Origin: Rhabditophanes sp. KR3021
Lineage: Eukaryota > Nematoda > Chromadorea > Rhabditida > Alloionematidae
Length of the DNA stretch: 64,000 nt
Assembly: GCA_963281155.1 (NCBI GenBank)
Contig: CAUJLY010000001.1
Coordinates: 3,782,001-3,846,000, forward strand
Direction: 5' to 3'
Shown: positions 11,455 to 22,587 of the stretch, piece by piece
Layout of the letters: each line of letters opens with the position of its first letter
Position numbering within the stretch: position 1 is the stretch's first letter
The notes under the pieces: model-generated
The model's database searches: none
The model's input: only the letters and a program-made list of their open reading frames with translations
What the model was told of the DNA's origin: nothing
Position numbers and translations under genes: made by a program

Positions 11455-12385
11455 AGTTTGAGGCCAATAGAATTTTGACCAAGATGTCAACTATTTTGCA
11501 TGCATTGCCAAAGTTTAGTAGATGAACTTCGGGCACAGTGCAGTTCCCGTCATCACAGTTTGTCACCTGCCACTTAAACTTGTCAAAAGGATGTACTCCA
11601 GATTGTTCGCGACTTTCATTGATGGTGCTGGAAGCTTGCACATAAAAATATTCTCGACACCAACTTGGCTCATTTTTAGTTGTTTGCAGTCAAGCACTTG
11701 TTCTTTTAGTACTTTTCTATTAAACTTTCCGATGTGATCATTCAAACCATTCTTTTTGTTACTTGAGAGGCTAAGAACGTAGAGGCAGACGTCATCATCG
11801 AGTACTTAATTCCTCCATCCAGACCAAATAGCAGATAAGACAATTTCGGCATTAAAATCGGCGTTGAATTCCTGTTCATCGTCACGTAGCTGTTGACATA
11901 CACGGCATTGAATGTGGAATCAAAAAACACGTCGATTGCAGTGCAGAAATGTTTTCCTCACCTTCACCATCCGATCTATTGTCTTCATAGTCTCCGACAT
12001 CAGTGTACTCATCATTATTTGTTGGTCTACTTAAACGACGAACAATTTCACTAGTTGAATAGTTGACATCAAATGATTGCCTAGCTTCATAACTGATTTG
12101 GATGGACACCATTAGGGACTTATAAGGAAATAGTACCCATTTTTAAACTTAATAAATTTGGGTAAGCAGATTTGCCTAAATCCAAATAATTACATCATTT
12201 ATAAAATAAGATTAACATACCTTTAACTACGTTTCCGGGAACTTATTTTGCTCCAATACCAAGTGTCTCCTCAGTAACAGGCTCCGTGCCAGCGGCTTTG
12301 TATGACAATTCGCTATCATTTCCACCAAACTGATCTTGTGTTCGTTTTTCGACTTTTTTGATTTAGTTTAGCTAAACCCAGCTTG
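11455..12385 (-). pseudogene. Decayed or mis-assembled gene of unknown function
   Basis: Several overlapping minus-strand frames read as one protein if small length changes are allowed. A piece with KAAGTEPVTEETLGIGAK (about 12240-12350) is followed by SLKWVLFPYKSLMVS (about 12110-12170), a frame to about 11945, another to about 11750, and a Cys-containing piece with WQVTNCDDGNCTVPEVHLL (about 11510-11580). Frame changes fall at or next to runs: A5 near 12145, T6 near 11925, A5 near 11755, T5 near 11645. There is also an in-frame TAA near 12243. Codon character is protein-like throughout, but I recognise no family. Many breaks of both signs plus a stop favour a pseudogene; base-calling errors could explain some. 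Confidence 0.5.
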
Positions 12386-12624
12386 AGCAATCGAAATAAA
12401 AGAATAATTAGTAAAAAAGTTAAACATCAAGATATACAGGACTAATTACGTGACTCAATTTGATGTCAAAAGAATGACGATAACAAGTGAGCCCGTCGCC
12501 AAACAAAATCATAAACTGAAATACTATATTTTTGAAAAGATAAAATTAGTATACCGTTTATTCTAAAATATACTAAAACATTGGTTTAATATAACTTAAT
12601 ATAATAACTGATTTGTAAAAAGAT

Positions 12625-13608
12625 ATGGACACAAGTGAATACATCCGAATTGAGGAACACACAGAAACGGCCGTTGATCAATATTCTAGATCGTTAACAA
12701 TAGCCACAGCAAATGCAAACATGGTAGCAAATCACGGTAGATTAGAAGCAGCTAGAAGAGCCAAAAAGTGGACGAAAGTTCGGCCAGCGGAAACTGCCCT
12801 AAGTATGATGTGTTGCAGGACTCCTAAAGATAAATCGAGCTATTGGGTTATTTTGGTGGTTGAGTTGGTTATTTGTACTGTTTTAATGATATTTACTATG
12901 ACCAACTTGCTATCCGGACCAGAAGTAGCTTACTTATTGAAATGGTCAAAGTTTTTTGAATTTTGGTATTTATGGGTGATGTTAGGAGTTGAGGTATGTA
13001 AAGATTATCAACTTTGACATAACTGATTGCTTAAAATAATATGCATTTAGTCGACTCCAATTAAATGTTTAGATGAATTTAATTTCTTAATTTGTTATTG
13101 AATATTAAATTTATTTACAGATGCTTTGGTGGGTGACTGTTTTCCTGTCTACCTTTGGGATTCATAAAAACATCCCTTATTTTATTTTGCCTTATGTATT
13201 TACATCTTTAATTGTGATGCTAGGATCAAGCTTTGCTTTAACACGGTCAGTATTTGAAATCTCTGAAATCTCTGCTACTAATATGGTGTCGTCCACAATA
13301 TTTATCGTACCAATAATTAGTTTTTTCCTATTTATGATCAACATCTGGTTTTTTTATTTGAAATGCTTAATCGTTAAATTTTTAATAAGAAAGCGAAAGG
13401 TAATCGTAAGTTTGATCTGTGATGAAACTAATATTTTTAATGTGATATTTAGGCAGTAACAGCCACTTGCATAAAAAATCACAATACTTACAACAGTAAA
13501 GCTTCTCCAAACGAAGTCAAGACCAAGGAAATAGAAGAAGACACATTTTCTACCCAAAGCACGGTGATTATGTCAGACGATTATCTAAAGCAGCCTCCAA
13601 TGAGATGA
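12625..13608 (+). CDS. Four-transmembrane protein of unknown function
   Basis: Three exons: 12625-12993, 13121-13399 and 13453-13608. All joins are phase 0; introns are 127 and 53 nt. The product is 267 aa: a cytosolic N-terminus of about 65 aa with CC before TM1 (YWVILVVELVICTVLMIF), TM2 spanning the first splice (VMLGVEMLWWVTVFL), TM3 (PYVFTSLIVMLGSSFAL), TM4 (FIVPIISFFLFMINIWFF), then a hydrophilic tail ending QPPMR. No signal peptide and no known domain. The layout resembles the proteins at 16284-16944 and 49330-50017. The gene is convergent with the one at 13800-14669. Confidence 0.75.
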
Positions 13609-13799
13609 TATTCAAAAGGGCCTTCTATGAAGTAAACTCCAAAATTATTAGATCAATCAATATACGGGTCAACATATAATTAAAAAATAGATAAAGTCAC
13701 AACAAAACGGTATTAGCCACCATCATACGGATATGTATAAAATGTAATGATGGCGTATATGTATTTATTAACACCTTTACAAAGCTTTAATTTATTGTA

Positions 13800-14669
13800 C
13801 TAATAAAATTTACTATTAATATGTGTCATTGATGCCGGTGAGTCTTTGTATCTAGGCTTGACAAATAAGACGTCAGGAGAAGTCTTGCGCAAATTCTGCC
13901 CAATAGTTTCGTGTCTTATCGAAGCTTTATCAATATTTGTTTCTTTTTTAACGTCTTTGACATCATCAACTGCTTTCTTATCGCTCCTACTTTTCACCTT
14001 TGATGTCAAATTATCAGAAACATCTAGTGTTGTCAATTGTTTGTTAATCGAATGTAACTTTCTTTGAATGTCATAACTTGAGTTTTTAACATTGTTGTGT
14101 GGAATGTGTATTTTTGTGCGTTTTCCTGGATCTTTAAAGTTGACATTATGAGTAGTTTCAGAGTAAAACTTTCCCTTGCCAAGCTGTGTTTTAAATGTGG
14201 GCTTGACAATTTGTTTAACTTTATTATTTTGGTTTCCTTGGAAGCAGCTGAGTTTGTATGTCGTGTTAAAATCAATGGATGGCTTGTACTCTGCAGCATA
14301 TATTTGTTGAGTTAAAGGTCGACTGGACAAAACATTATTTTTCTGTACTGCAAATTGTCTTTGATTAGCGGTGATATATTGTTCAGGGTGGTAATCTTCC
14401 TTGATCAAGGAGCAGTTAACATTTGAGTAAGATTGGTGGGTTATTTTTTGTGAGATTGAAGATACATCGGATATTGAACCAGTAGGACTAAGTGGGGAAG
14501 TAGACCTTGTTCGGCCGATTTTGCATGAAGAACACCAACTAGGGCACCTACTGTCAAAGGTACTTTCAGTTGATATAGACACAACGTCATACAAATCGTC
14601 TTCACTATGATGCAATGAATTAGAGGGATAATCACTAGCTAAGGAATATTCAGAAGTCGACCTAAACAT
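13800..14669 (-). CDS. Hypothetical disordered Ser-rich basic protein
   Basis: Single open frame of 289 codons starting MFRSTSEYSL. Strongly hydrophilic, rich in Ser, Lys, Asn and Thr, with no TM, signal peptide or recognised domain. The N-terminal third is Ser-rich with a CPSWCSSC cysteine cluster (about residues 42-49) that might bind metal. The rest is Lys-rich and probably disordered. The first ATG overlaps a possible splice acceptor (ATGTTTAG at 14660-14669), so this may be an internal exon with an upstream start. The only support for it being real is the length of the frame in AT-rich DNA. Confidence 0.6.
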   Translation of the reverse strand: MFRSTSEYSLASDYPSNSLHHSEDDLYDVVSISTESTFDSRCPSWCSSCKIGRTRSTSPLSPTGSISDVSSISQKITHQSYSNVNCSLIKEDYHPEQYITANQRQFAVQKNNVLSSRPLTQQIYAAEYKPSIDFNTTYKLSCFQGNQNNKVKQIVKPTFKTQLGKGKFYSETTHNVNFKDPGKRTKIHIPHNNVKNSSYDIQRKLHSINKQLTTLDVSDNLTSKVKSRSDKKAVDDVKDVKKETNIDKASIRHETIGQNLRKTSPDVLFVKPRYKDSPASMTHINSKFY

Positions 14670-15032
14670 AAGATATTATTTTGTAATATGGATTAAAGTT
14701 TGGATATTTTTCTTAATTTCAAAATAGGTCGTTACTAAGAAACAATTTGTTGCATAAATATCTTTCAATTTTCTCATTTTTTGAAATACATATTGTAAAG
14801 TTGTGTGTGTTTTAATATTTTTTAAGTTATTGTTGTACAACGTAACCTTAACATGTTGACTGTTATGCATTTTTAGTTAGATTTTATCGTGAAATGTTTA
14901 TCGAATTATGATCGTTTATACTTCGGTTGCTTTCCTTATACATAGGATAGATTAAAAAAGGCGCGGTTTGCAATACTGCATGTTAAACATTTATTTCTGA
15001 AGACATCATCCTAATTTATTTTAGTTACCGAA

Positions 15033-16089
15033 ATGACTGGAGATTGTTTGGCTTGCAATGTGCTCTTTTATGCCGTATTAGCTTTCATATCAGCTATTCC
15101 TATCTATTACTTGCGAATTTTCATTAAGGGGAAACAGTTTGAAGAAGATGTGTCGTTGGAAGGAAAGGTAACTATTGTGAGTGGAGCGACATCTGGAATC
15201 GGCAAACGAATCACCGAAGATTTCAATAAACGAGGAGCAAAAGTTTACATGATTTGCAGAACTAAGGAACACGGAGATCAAGCGGTCGATGAATTAGTTG
15301 CTGATGGCTGCGAAAGATCTAGATTTCGAGTTAGAGTAGTTGATATGGAAGATTTAGAAAGTGTTAGAAAATTTGCTCATATGTTCAGAGATGGTAATTT
15401 AATGAGTTAGCTATTATATTTAATACTTTTCAGAAGAACCATTGCTAGATATTCTGGTAAACAATGCTGGCATTTTGGGTAACGGAACAGTTGAACTAAC
15501 ACGTGATGGACATGAAAAATGTTGGCAAACGAACTATTTAGGCCATTTTATGTTAACTGAATTTCTAATTGCCCAATTAAGGCAAGCCAAACACGGAGCT
15601 AGAATTGTAAATGTATCTTCCAAAAATTACACTTATAGTACTGCCAATGAAATCAAAGAACAATACATCAACAAACCTGTAAAAGATTCAAGAATGGCAC
15701 TGTACAACCGTTCAAAGTTCGCTCAGGTGATGCATGCTAGGCAATTGACCAGAGAATTGGCTGAAAAGAACATCCACAACATCAGCATCAATGCTTGTCA
15801 TCCAGGATCTGTGCATACAAACATTTTATCTACCACTCCTATTGCATTCGTTGGCACTTATTTGATGCCATTGTTCTTCTACTTTTTCAAAACGGCAACA
15901 GATGGAGCTCAATGTCCAATTCACGTCGCTTTAAGCACCAAAATTGATGGAGTGTCTGGAAAATATTTCCACGAATGCGAGGTTCAAGAATTCACTTCTG
16001 AAATTACAGATCACGATGAAATCTGTAAGGATCTCTATGATAGAAGCAAAGAACAAATCAAGAGAAAGAACAATGAAGGAGATAATTAA
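15033..16089 (+). CDS. Short-chain dehydrogenase/reductase, retinol-dehydrogenase-like (RDH11-14 type)
   Basis: Two exons, 15033-15393 and 15434-16089, separated by a 40-nt intron (phase 1), giving 338 aa. A membrane anchor near the N-terminus (VLFYAVLAFISAIPIYYL) is followed by the Rossmann NAD(P)-binding motif SGATSGIGKR, then NNAG, the catalytic Ser in NVSS, the YxxxK pair in YNRSK, and HPGSVHTNI. All catalytic residues of classical SDRs are present. Size and anchor match microsomal retinol dehydrogenase-like enzymes, which oxidise or reduce retinoids and other lipophilic carbonyls at the ER. The substrate cannot be read from sequence. A TTATTTTAG acceptor ends 8 nt before the ATG, a likely trans-splice site. 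Confidence 0.92.
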
Positions 16090-16283
16090 TTATTTTCAAT
16101 TTTAATCACTTCTTTTGAATAAAAGACAAAATTTATTAGTAGTAAATATGTGTGTTTAGCATAGTGACTTGCTGCTAATATTTCGGCGATATAGCAGGGC
16201 ATAATTTTAGATTATTTTACTTTTGATTGGTATGTCATTTTGTTACCATTGATTATATTTATTTAAATTTTACATATTTTAAT

Positions 16284-16944
16284 ATGAAACATGACGAGTC
16301 TCCTACCACTTTTGAATTTAATAATGAGGAAGACAAGGCAGCTGGACCATGTGGAAGAAATGTTGTGACAATGACTAAAATTCATTCACCCATCTCTTTA
16401 ACTGTTTGCATTTTTGGCATTATCATTGGATCTATTGCTTTTGCTTTTCCTGAAATACATCGAAATTCCTTAATTCACAAGGAAATGTTTAAAACCTACG
16501 AAAGACTACATTACTACAAATACAGACTAGGTTATAAGATCGTATGTGGATCATGGATTTTCTTGCAAACCCTCCATGGAGTGACTATTGTTCTTACAAT
16601 TGTTGGCATCAAAGTAGGTGAAGGACTTGATTTTAATATAACTTTTTCAGTTAACTAAACCTGGATTTCTAGTATCTCAAATAGTTGTTCTCTTATTACA
16701 CATTGGAATATTAATCTTATCACTGTTGGCATTAATTACTCTAAATAGCATTGGAAGCCAATTTGATTTCGTGCCTATTCTGTTAACACTGTTATTTTTG
16801 GGTTCAAACTGCAGCAATTTGTATGTATTATTGTATTGCTATCGTTCTTTAAGAACAAGGTGGAAGCAAATCCAGAGACTCCTTTCTGCCACTAAAAGTG
16901 TGCATTTTAAAGACAATAATAACATAACCAGAAAGGCTAGATGA
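16284..16944 (+). CDS. Four-transmembrane protein of unknown function
   Basis: Two exons, 16284-16613 and 16651-16944, with a 37-nt intron (phase 0), giving 207 aa. Acidic cytosolic N-terminus (MKHDESPTTFEF), TM1 (ISLTVCIFGIIIGSIAF), a loop with HYYKYR, TM2 (VCGSWIFLQTLHGVTIVL), TM3 (IVVLLLHIGILILSLLALI), TM4 (FVPILLTLLFLGSNCSNLYV) and a basic tail. No known domain. The start is the first ATG of a longer frame that has no earlier ATG. The layout is like the genes at 12625 and 49330. It follows the SDR gene by about 195 nt on the same strand. Confidence 0.75.
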
Positions 16945-17154
16945 TTCCATTATTGTACAAATGTTTTAATAAATTTACTTACCTTAAATAAGATATTCTT
17001 CAAACATACGAACTAATATGCGAATGTTACACAATTAGCAGCATATAATTAATCAAAGGTGGATATTTTATAATTAATGACTGCTGATTAAAACATTTAT
17101 TATTTTCAATATAAATTGCAGTTGCAACAACAAACTATATTACCGAATAAATAA

Positions 17155-19360
17155 TTATGTTGGTTTCTGAACATTTTTCTTGAAATATGAAGCGGACATG
17201 ATATTTCCGGGAGGCTGAAACAGATTTTTTTGTTAATGGAAATTAAAAATTGGAAAACAGGGATGGAAGGATAAAAGTCGATAAAATAAGATGAAAATGG
17301 ATAATTCCATCCATCTCAATTTTCAGTTCCATTAACATGTGAATTTACCTGGTAATGAAAAACTACAAAACAATAGTTTTTATCGCAGGATATACCTGTT
17401 CCCAGCTTTCGAGAAGCTTTCCAAACTAATTGAGTGAAATGTCCAGCTTTTTCATCAAAGCCTGGGTTTCCAAAATCATACAATTTATATTCGTTAAACA
17501 TGACTCCTGGAATTATTATAATATTATGATCAAATTAACTTTTATTAATACTATTTATTTTAGCGTAACAACATCGCACCATACTTGCCGTTATTACCAA
17601 TTATAACAGAAAAGGAAAAAAGAACTATTGTTTCTGATTTGAGTGGCCAGCGACAGGTATCTTTGGAAGAAAAGCCTTCGATCAAAACATCTAGAGATGG
17701 AGTTTGTCTTTTGGTAAAAGCGTACCATTTATAGAAACTGGTAAGTTTAAAAGTCATTTATGGTATAGTTAGTTTGTTCTAGATGTCCTGAAAGAGTCTC
17801 TTCCGTCACACAGTCACCTCAAATCGATGAAAGCACAGAAGACAGAACGGAAATTCGCAAGTTGATTGATAGAGGACTGAACTGGTGTTCCGATGGGAAG
17901 ACACCTGTTAATAATGTTACAAGAATGATGAAAGGACTCTTTATTTAGGAGATGGAATGAAAACTTTGCTCTATGAAAAGCTTGAAATACCTGAATCTTT
18001 CTCCGTGACTAGTGACAAGTACACAAAATTCGAAAAAGACTTGAAGAATACCGGGTTCGGAGGAATGAATGTTCCAGCGCTACTAGTTGGTAATAAAAAC
18101 GTAGTAAGTCATTTTAAATCCGATAATTTGGATGTGCAGCATATTCTTATCAATTACTTCATGCTCTGATTTATTCATGCTTTGAATATCCAAAGTTCAA
18201 GAATGCGTTTTTTGCTATATTAACTAAAGTCCGTTCATTAGTGAACCTATTAACGTTCCTGTAATGACTGAAATTGAAGGGGTCAAAGAGAGAGTCAAGC
18301 GTGGACTTTGTGAAGTTGCCAGTAATGTCATGGAAAGCAGACCATTTGCAGAACTATCTGTACTTGCCAAAAGCTTTAAATCAGAACTTATAAAAATAAA
18401 GGAACTTAGTCTAATATTCTTCCCGGCCGAGGCTCCAGATATAACAAAGCTGTTAAATAAATTGTGTGAGGGTGAAGCGGCGTTAGGTGTAAAACACTCG
18501 ATTGTATTAAGAGTTGTCATTACTTGGTCAGAAGATAAGAACCATTTCTGGCGATTAGTAAGTGAATTCTACCCTGGCAGATCTCCTCGCACCATCAAAG
18601 ACAAGGATATAGTATGGAAATAATGCAAGAAAAATGATCTTGCTTCTCCAGATCATATGAATAACTTCATTTGTGATGAACCAAAAGTTGTTTTAGCTAA
18701 AGTCAGAGAAAGAATACACCAAATCAAAATGCAAGTTTAGTGAATCTTAAGGAAAGAAGGACATTACAATCTTAAAGACGAAGCACTCTGATCAGAGCCT
18801 TCAGACCTCAAATCACAAACGCAGATGCTGGCTGCTCTTTTTTGAAGGGATCTTCAAAATGAAGTCGCAACTTAACAGAACGGTAGCTAATCTCACCAGC
18901 AACGAGTTTGTGTTTACTTCTGATGTTTCGTATTTATAATTTTAATAAATAATGTTGTTAATAGTATGTCTAATTATAATAAAACAGTACCTGGAATTTC
19001 CTTTATTCTCGAAGGGGAGGAATATCCTAAAATATATATATAGCTATTCAGACACCACAAACACACCCAAATTTTCTCCATACGCATTGTTATGAGAATG
19101 CTGCATTTTCATAATTTGCAATAAATGAGCCGAGTATTTTTGAGCACTTGCATCCAAAGATTTACTAGACTTTAAAGCTACTCCTCCGCAGCGTTTTCTA
19201 AATGTATTATGTTCCTTTAGAAACTGAAATCAAACTTGACGTCTAAATATCAACTTCTCATCCAAACCTGTTTTTTCAAAGCTGAGATATTAATTATTGA
19301 ATCGCCATCCTGTGCTAATATAGTTAAAAATAAAAGAAAATATGCTAGAAACAATCTCAT
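17155..19360 (-). CDS. Secreted CAP-superfamily (SCP/PR-1, GAPR-like) protein
   Basis: Five exons reconstructed by phase: 19268-19360, 19067-19223, 18991-19026, 17349-17506, 17155-17214; introns are 44, 40, 1484 and 134 nt. The 167-aa product has a signal peptide (MRLFLAYFLLFLTILA) and one CAP domain: FLKEHNTFR start, SAQKYSAHL helix, AYGENLG, signature GHFTQLVWKASRKLGTG, second signature CFVVFHYQPPGN, ending VQKPT. Conserved His and Glu of the CAP cavity are present. CAP proteins are secreted sterol- or lipid-binding or signalling proteins, expanded in nematodes. The exon phases and the match across the 1.48-kb intron are good evidence that both ends are one gene. The big intron holds a decayed plus-strand coding sequence. 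An ATTAG acceptor lies 1 nt before the ATG. Confidence 0.85.
17566..18900 (+). pseudogene. Decayed coding sequence inside the large CAP intron, opposite strand
   Basis: Protein-like frames follow one another on the plus strand: NIAPYLPLLPIITEKEKR (about 17570), then DRTEIRKLIDRGLNWC (about 17850), then KLEIPESFSVTSDKYTKF (about 17980), then the 119-codon piece 18264-18623 with FPAEAPDITKLLNKLCEGEA. Its frame continues after an in-frame TAA as SPDHMNNFICDEPKVV and further stops to about 18900. Frame changes fall near short A runs at about 17840 and 17932. Stops (TAA, TAG, TGA) accumulate towards the 3' end. I recognise no family. It looks like a gene or retrocopy that landed in, or was trapped by, the CAP intron and decayed. 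Confidence 0.55.
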
Positions 19361-20180
19361 ACTAATATGAAGTTTAAAGACACATTTTTTATATTTTAAA
19401 CTAAAATCTTTATCAATACTTTGCTAAATCCCTTGTTTCAATAAACATAAGGATTAATTAATAAGTTACTTTTTAACGAATCATTAATTTATAAGTTGCT
19501 TATTACAAATGACTGATTTAAAAACTACGTTTTAGCTAATAATGGAAAGATTATTTTTTAAGAATAAGTATTATTCAATAATTGGAAGATTACTTTTATG
19601 TAGGGATAAGTTTTTATTTGATAATTGTGAGATTACTTACTATTTGAAGACATTTTTCTAATCCCAATCCAAATATTATTTATTTGTTATTATTTTCTTC
19701 TTTCCTTTAATTTATTAAATCTGTCTGAGTCTTGTTTAATTAGTAGAAACATCTGGCTTCCTGCTTTCTTTCATTTGCGTTGCTTATTCTTTCTTTCATT
19801 TAATTTGTGTCTTTCTTCCTGGTAATAGGTATCATAATATGAGTAAAAAGATTGGTCGGAATGTTATAAGTGCTACTTTGCGTAAAGCAATAAAATAAAT
19901 TTTATTAGGAGTATGATTGATTAGAAGACCAATTTTTGAAGATTACATTTCAGAAAAGTATGTGACAATTATATTATTTGTCGAAAGAGAAAATATTGTA
20001 TTACATTATTGGTTGTTCTTTTGTATTTACAATGTCATAAAAACAATTAGTCTAATCTTCACACATTCTTATCAATTTATTAAAATCAAAAATATTTTGC
20101 TGATTAGATTGAATATTTTATTATTAATTGAACAATCCCAAACCCACTTCTGATGAAAACGTAACTTTACAAAAAAATAA
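19361..20180. other. Intergenic region
   Basis: AT-rich, between the CAP start and the 3' end of the GPCR. It contains T-rich and direct-repeat-like stretches (attattcaataattggaag and variants near 19540-19660). The open frame at 19917-20153 looks like chance. Confidence 0.5.
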
Positions 20181-21405
20181 TTAGGCTTTGGTGGAATCTA
20201 CATTTACACTTGTGTATGTATTATTGCTGTTTGAGAAAAGTGAGCACATCCTTGATTCGGAATCTGAATTAAATAACAACTTCCTAAAAGCTTTTTGCAG
20301 AGCAGAGCTCGTGACAAAAAGAATATATGGAGTGAGGGAGTATAAAATATCAATTATGGGATAACTCATGTCATTTAGAGTCATCAGATAAATTTGATCA
20401 ATTTGACTGCTGCTGGCCCCATACATCAACAGTACTTGGATGACTGCATTCATTAATAGAGGGAGACACAAAGCAATTGCCGTAATCAGAATCCTCGTTT
20501 CCGCTGTCAAAGTCCTCAGTGAATGCGAACGTCTTTTCTTTTCACTGCCATCCCGATGGAGGGAGTTGTTCTAAATGAAGAAAAATATAAAAGTAAACAA
20601 AAAACAACATAATCAAACAATAACAAGACACAATTAAACAAAACATAGTTATTTAATTACTTACAATTGCCTTTGCTTGTCTGTGAACCAAAACAGATAC
20701 GACTGTGTAAATTGCCGCGCAAGCTATTCCACAAAAAATACACCCTATCCCATCGATGTAACTTGTTAATAATGTTGATTTTTCTCCCAAGTGTAGTCGT
20801 ATCCTATTGTTTTCCAAATCCTTGTGGAAGCGAATGTCGTGATGCAGATTAAAAGGAATATATCCAACAATTAACAACGGCAATCCAAATTGAATAACTC
20901 TGGCTGTCCAAATTACTTTATTGCTCCAAAAACTTTCGTATTTTGTTGGAAAAACACAGGAAGATAGCCTATTTAGGGCAAAATTCAGATGGCTAAAAGA
21001 CGAATATATTAATGTTCAGCAATTATAATGTTGGGAGGACATACAAATATATTTATACTATAACACAATTTTTTGAAGTTAATTTTACCTAATATATAAT
21101 ACACTTTTCATATAGTAGTGAATGCCGACGCTTATCCTAGGCAAAATGTTCCATAAAAACGTTGCTTCTATCGCTTCCATCGGCAGCCACATGAATTTCC
21201 TGCCACGCATAAGAATTGAAAATTGCAAAAACATCAACAACTCCGCCACGCAATGACTCGCCATCAACCGGAAGAATGAGTTTCCGAATACTGGAAACTT
21301 TCTGCGATATCTCGTTATAATCAGCAGAATAATGACAGTAAAAGCAGTTGAAATAAGCACGAAGATAAAAAGCACCAGATGATGTAGTGGAAGGATATAA
21401 GTCAT
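20181..21405 (-). CDS. Seven-TM receptor, nematode chemoreceptor-like
   Basis: Three exons: 21089-21405, 20665-20992 and 20181-20570; introns are 96 and 94 nt; 344 aa. TM1 is LVLFIFVLISTAFTVIILL. After TM3 comes NFALNRLSSCVFPTKYESFW, the NR...P..Y...W pattern typical of nematode serpentine receptors (SRG/SRX/SRV groups). TM5-7 end in YSLTPYILFVTSSALQKAFR, a PYxxF-like TM7. The tail is Ser/Asn-rich. Such receptors sense small molecules in sensory neurons; the ligand is unknown. The frame stays open 30 nt upstream of the ATG to an ATTTTTAG acceptor (exon edge 21435), so the start may be trans-spliced or there may be an earlier exon. Confidence 0.75.
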
Positions 21406-21435
21406 TATAACAATCCAATTAGACTTCTCGTCCTT

Positions 21436-22587
21436 CTAAAAATATAAAAATACAAGAATATTCGAGACAATTTATTAACGCCTAAGACACTATAATGACA
21501 TTAACAATAATTCGAGGTGATAAGTTCATGTGCAATGCACCACCATTTTGGACAATCACTTGATTATCGAAATGCAAAATGATAAGAATTGTGAACGCAG
21601 TTGAAAATGACAAATGACAAAATGAGATGAATACGATGTATTTTAACTACATACTTTTGAGGTATTTCCTAATAAAATTTATTATACTCTAAATGTATAT
21701 CATTAAAAAAGATTGCCTTTTAATTGTTTACATCCATAGTCTAAAAACTTTTTTTCAAAAGTATCTGTTTTCCCCATCTTTTTAATCAAACCCTTAAACA
21801 AAGCACACGTATCATATAGTTACATCGGGTAAACTTTAAAAAATAAGACAAGTTCTGTCCTTAGAAAAGGTCATGTAAAACTTTGTCTGGAGTTAATAAA
21901 TAAACGAAGGGATTAATTTACTGAGAAGTGAAATAAGAATGGGATTAAATAGAAAGTAATGTGTAACGTATATATTCACAACAAACAGAAAGCCCAACTC
22001 CATCCAATTGGAATTATTTTTGTCAGACTAAATTGGTAAATGTGATAAGCTCTCATCTTACAAATTATTGGGGTTTCCTAAAAATTGTAGACTACAAAGA
22101 AGCCAACCAACTCATTCTAACCATAAATGTAGTCCAAGATGCAAATCTTAACATCAAATTATATGTAATTTAAGAAAACAAAAAGTAACATGGAAATAAG
22201 TGTAGTTTATCAAAACAAAAGTTACCATGAAAATATATTTAGTTTGAGAAAACACAGCGTAATATGGATACTATAAGGCAGCTTACACAAATTAAATTTT
22301 TTTACTTAATTCTTAGAATAATAAAAATTCATTATGTCACACTTATCCTTTACACTTCTTCACTCTAACAACAATAATAAATATTAATTTACTAGGGCGT
22401 CTCAAATATCCGGTTGTGTAACTTATGTATGTGACAAATATTTATACACTTATTTTAAATTAAATTATATGTACAAAAATGAGTCTGTGTCAACAATTAA
22501 ATTTGAATACGAACATTGTAAATTCAAATGCATGGCAACGTAATTATGATCTAATAAAATTACTGTCATATTTGTCAGTTTCTCAGG
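21436..22587. other. Intergenic region between divergent genes
   Basis: About 1.15 kb of AT-rich DNA with no supported gene. It should hold the promoters of the GPCR (minus) and the type I membrane-protein gene (plus). Confidence 0.5.

Noticed and set aside
14676..14870. ORF upstream of the 13800-14669 gene as its first exon
   Set aside because: No donor in this frame joins in phase to the acceptor at 14660.
17560..17757. Minus-strand ORF in the CAP intron
   Set aside because: The plus-strand reading (NIAPYLPLLPII, EKPSIKTSRDG) is more protein-like; the minus frame is probably its shadow.
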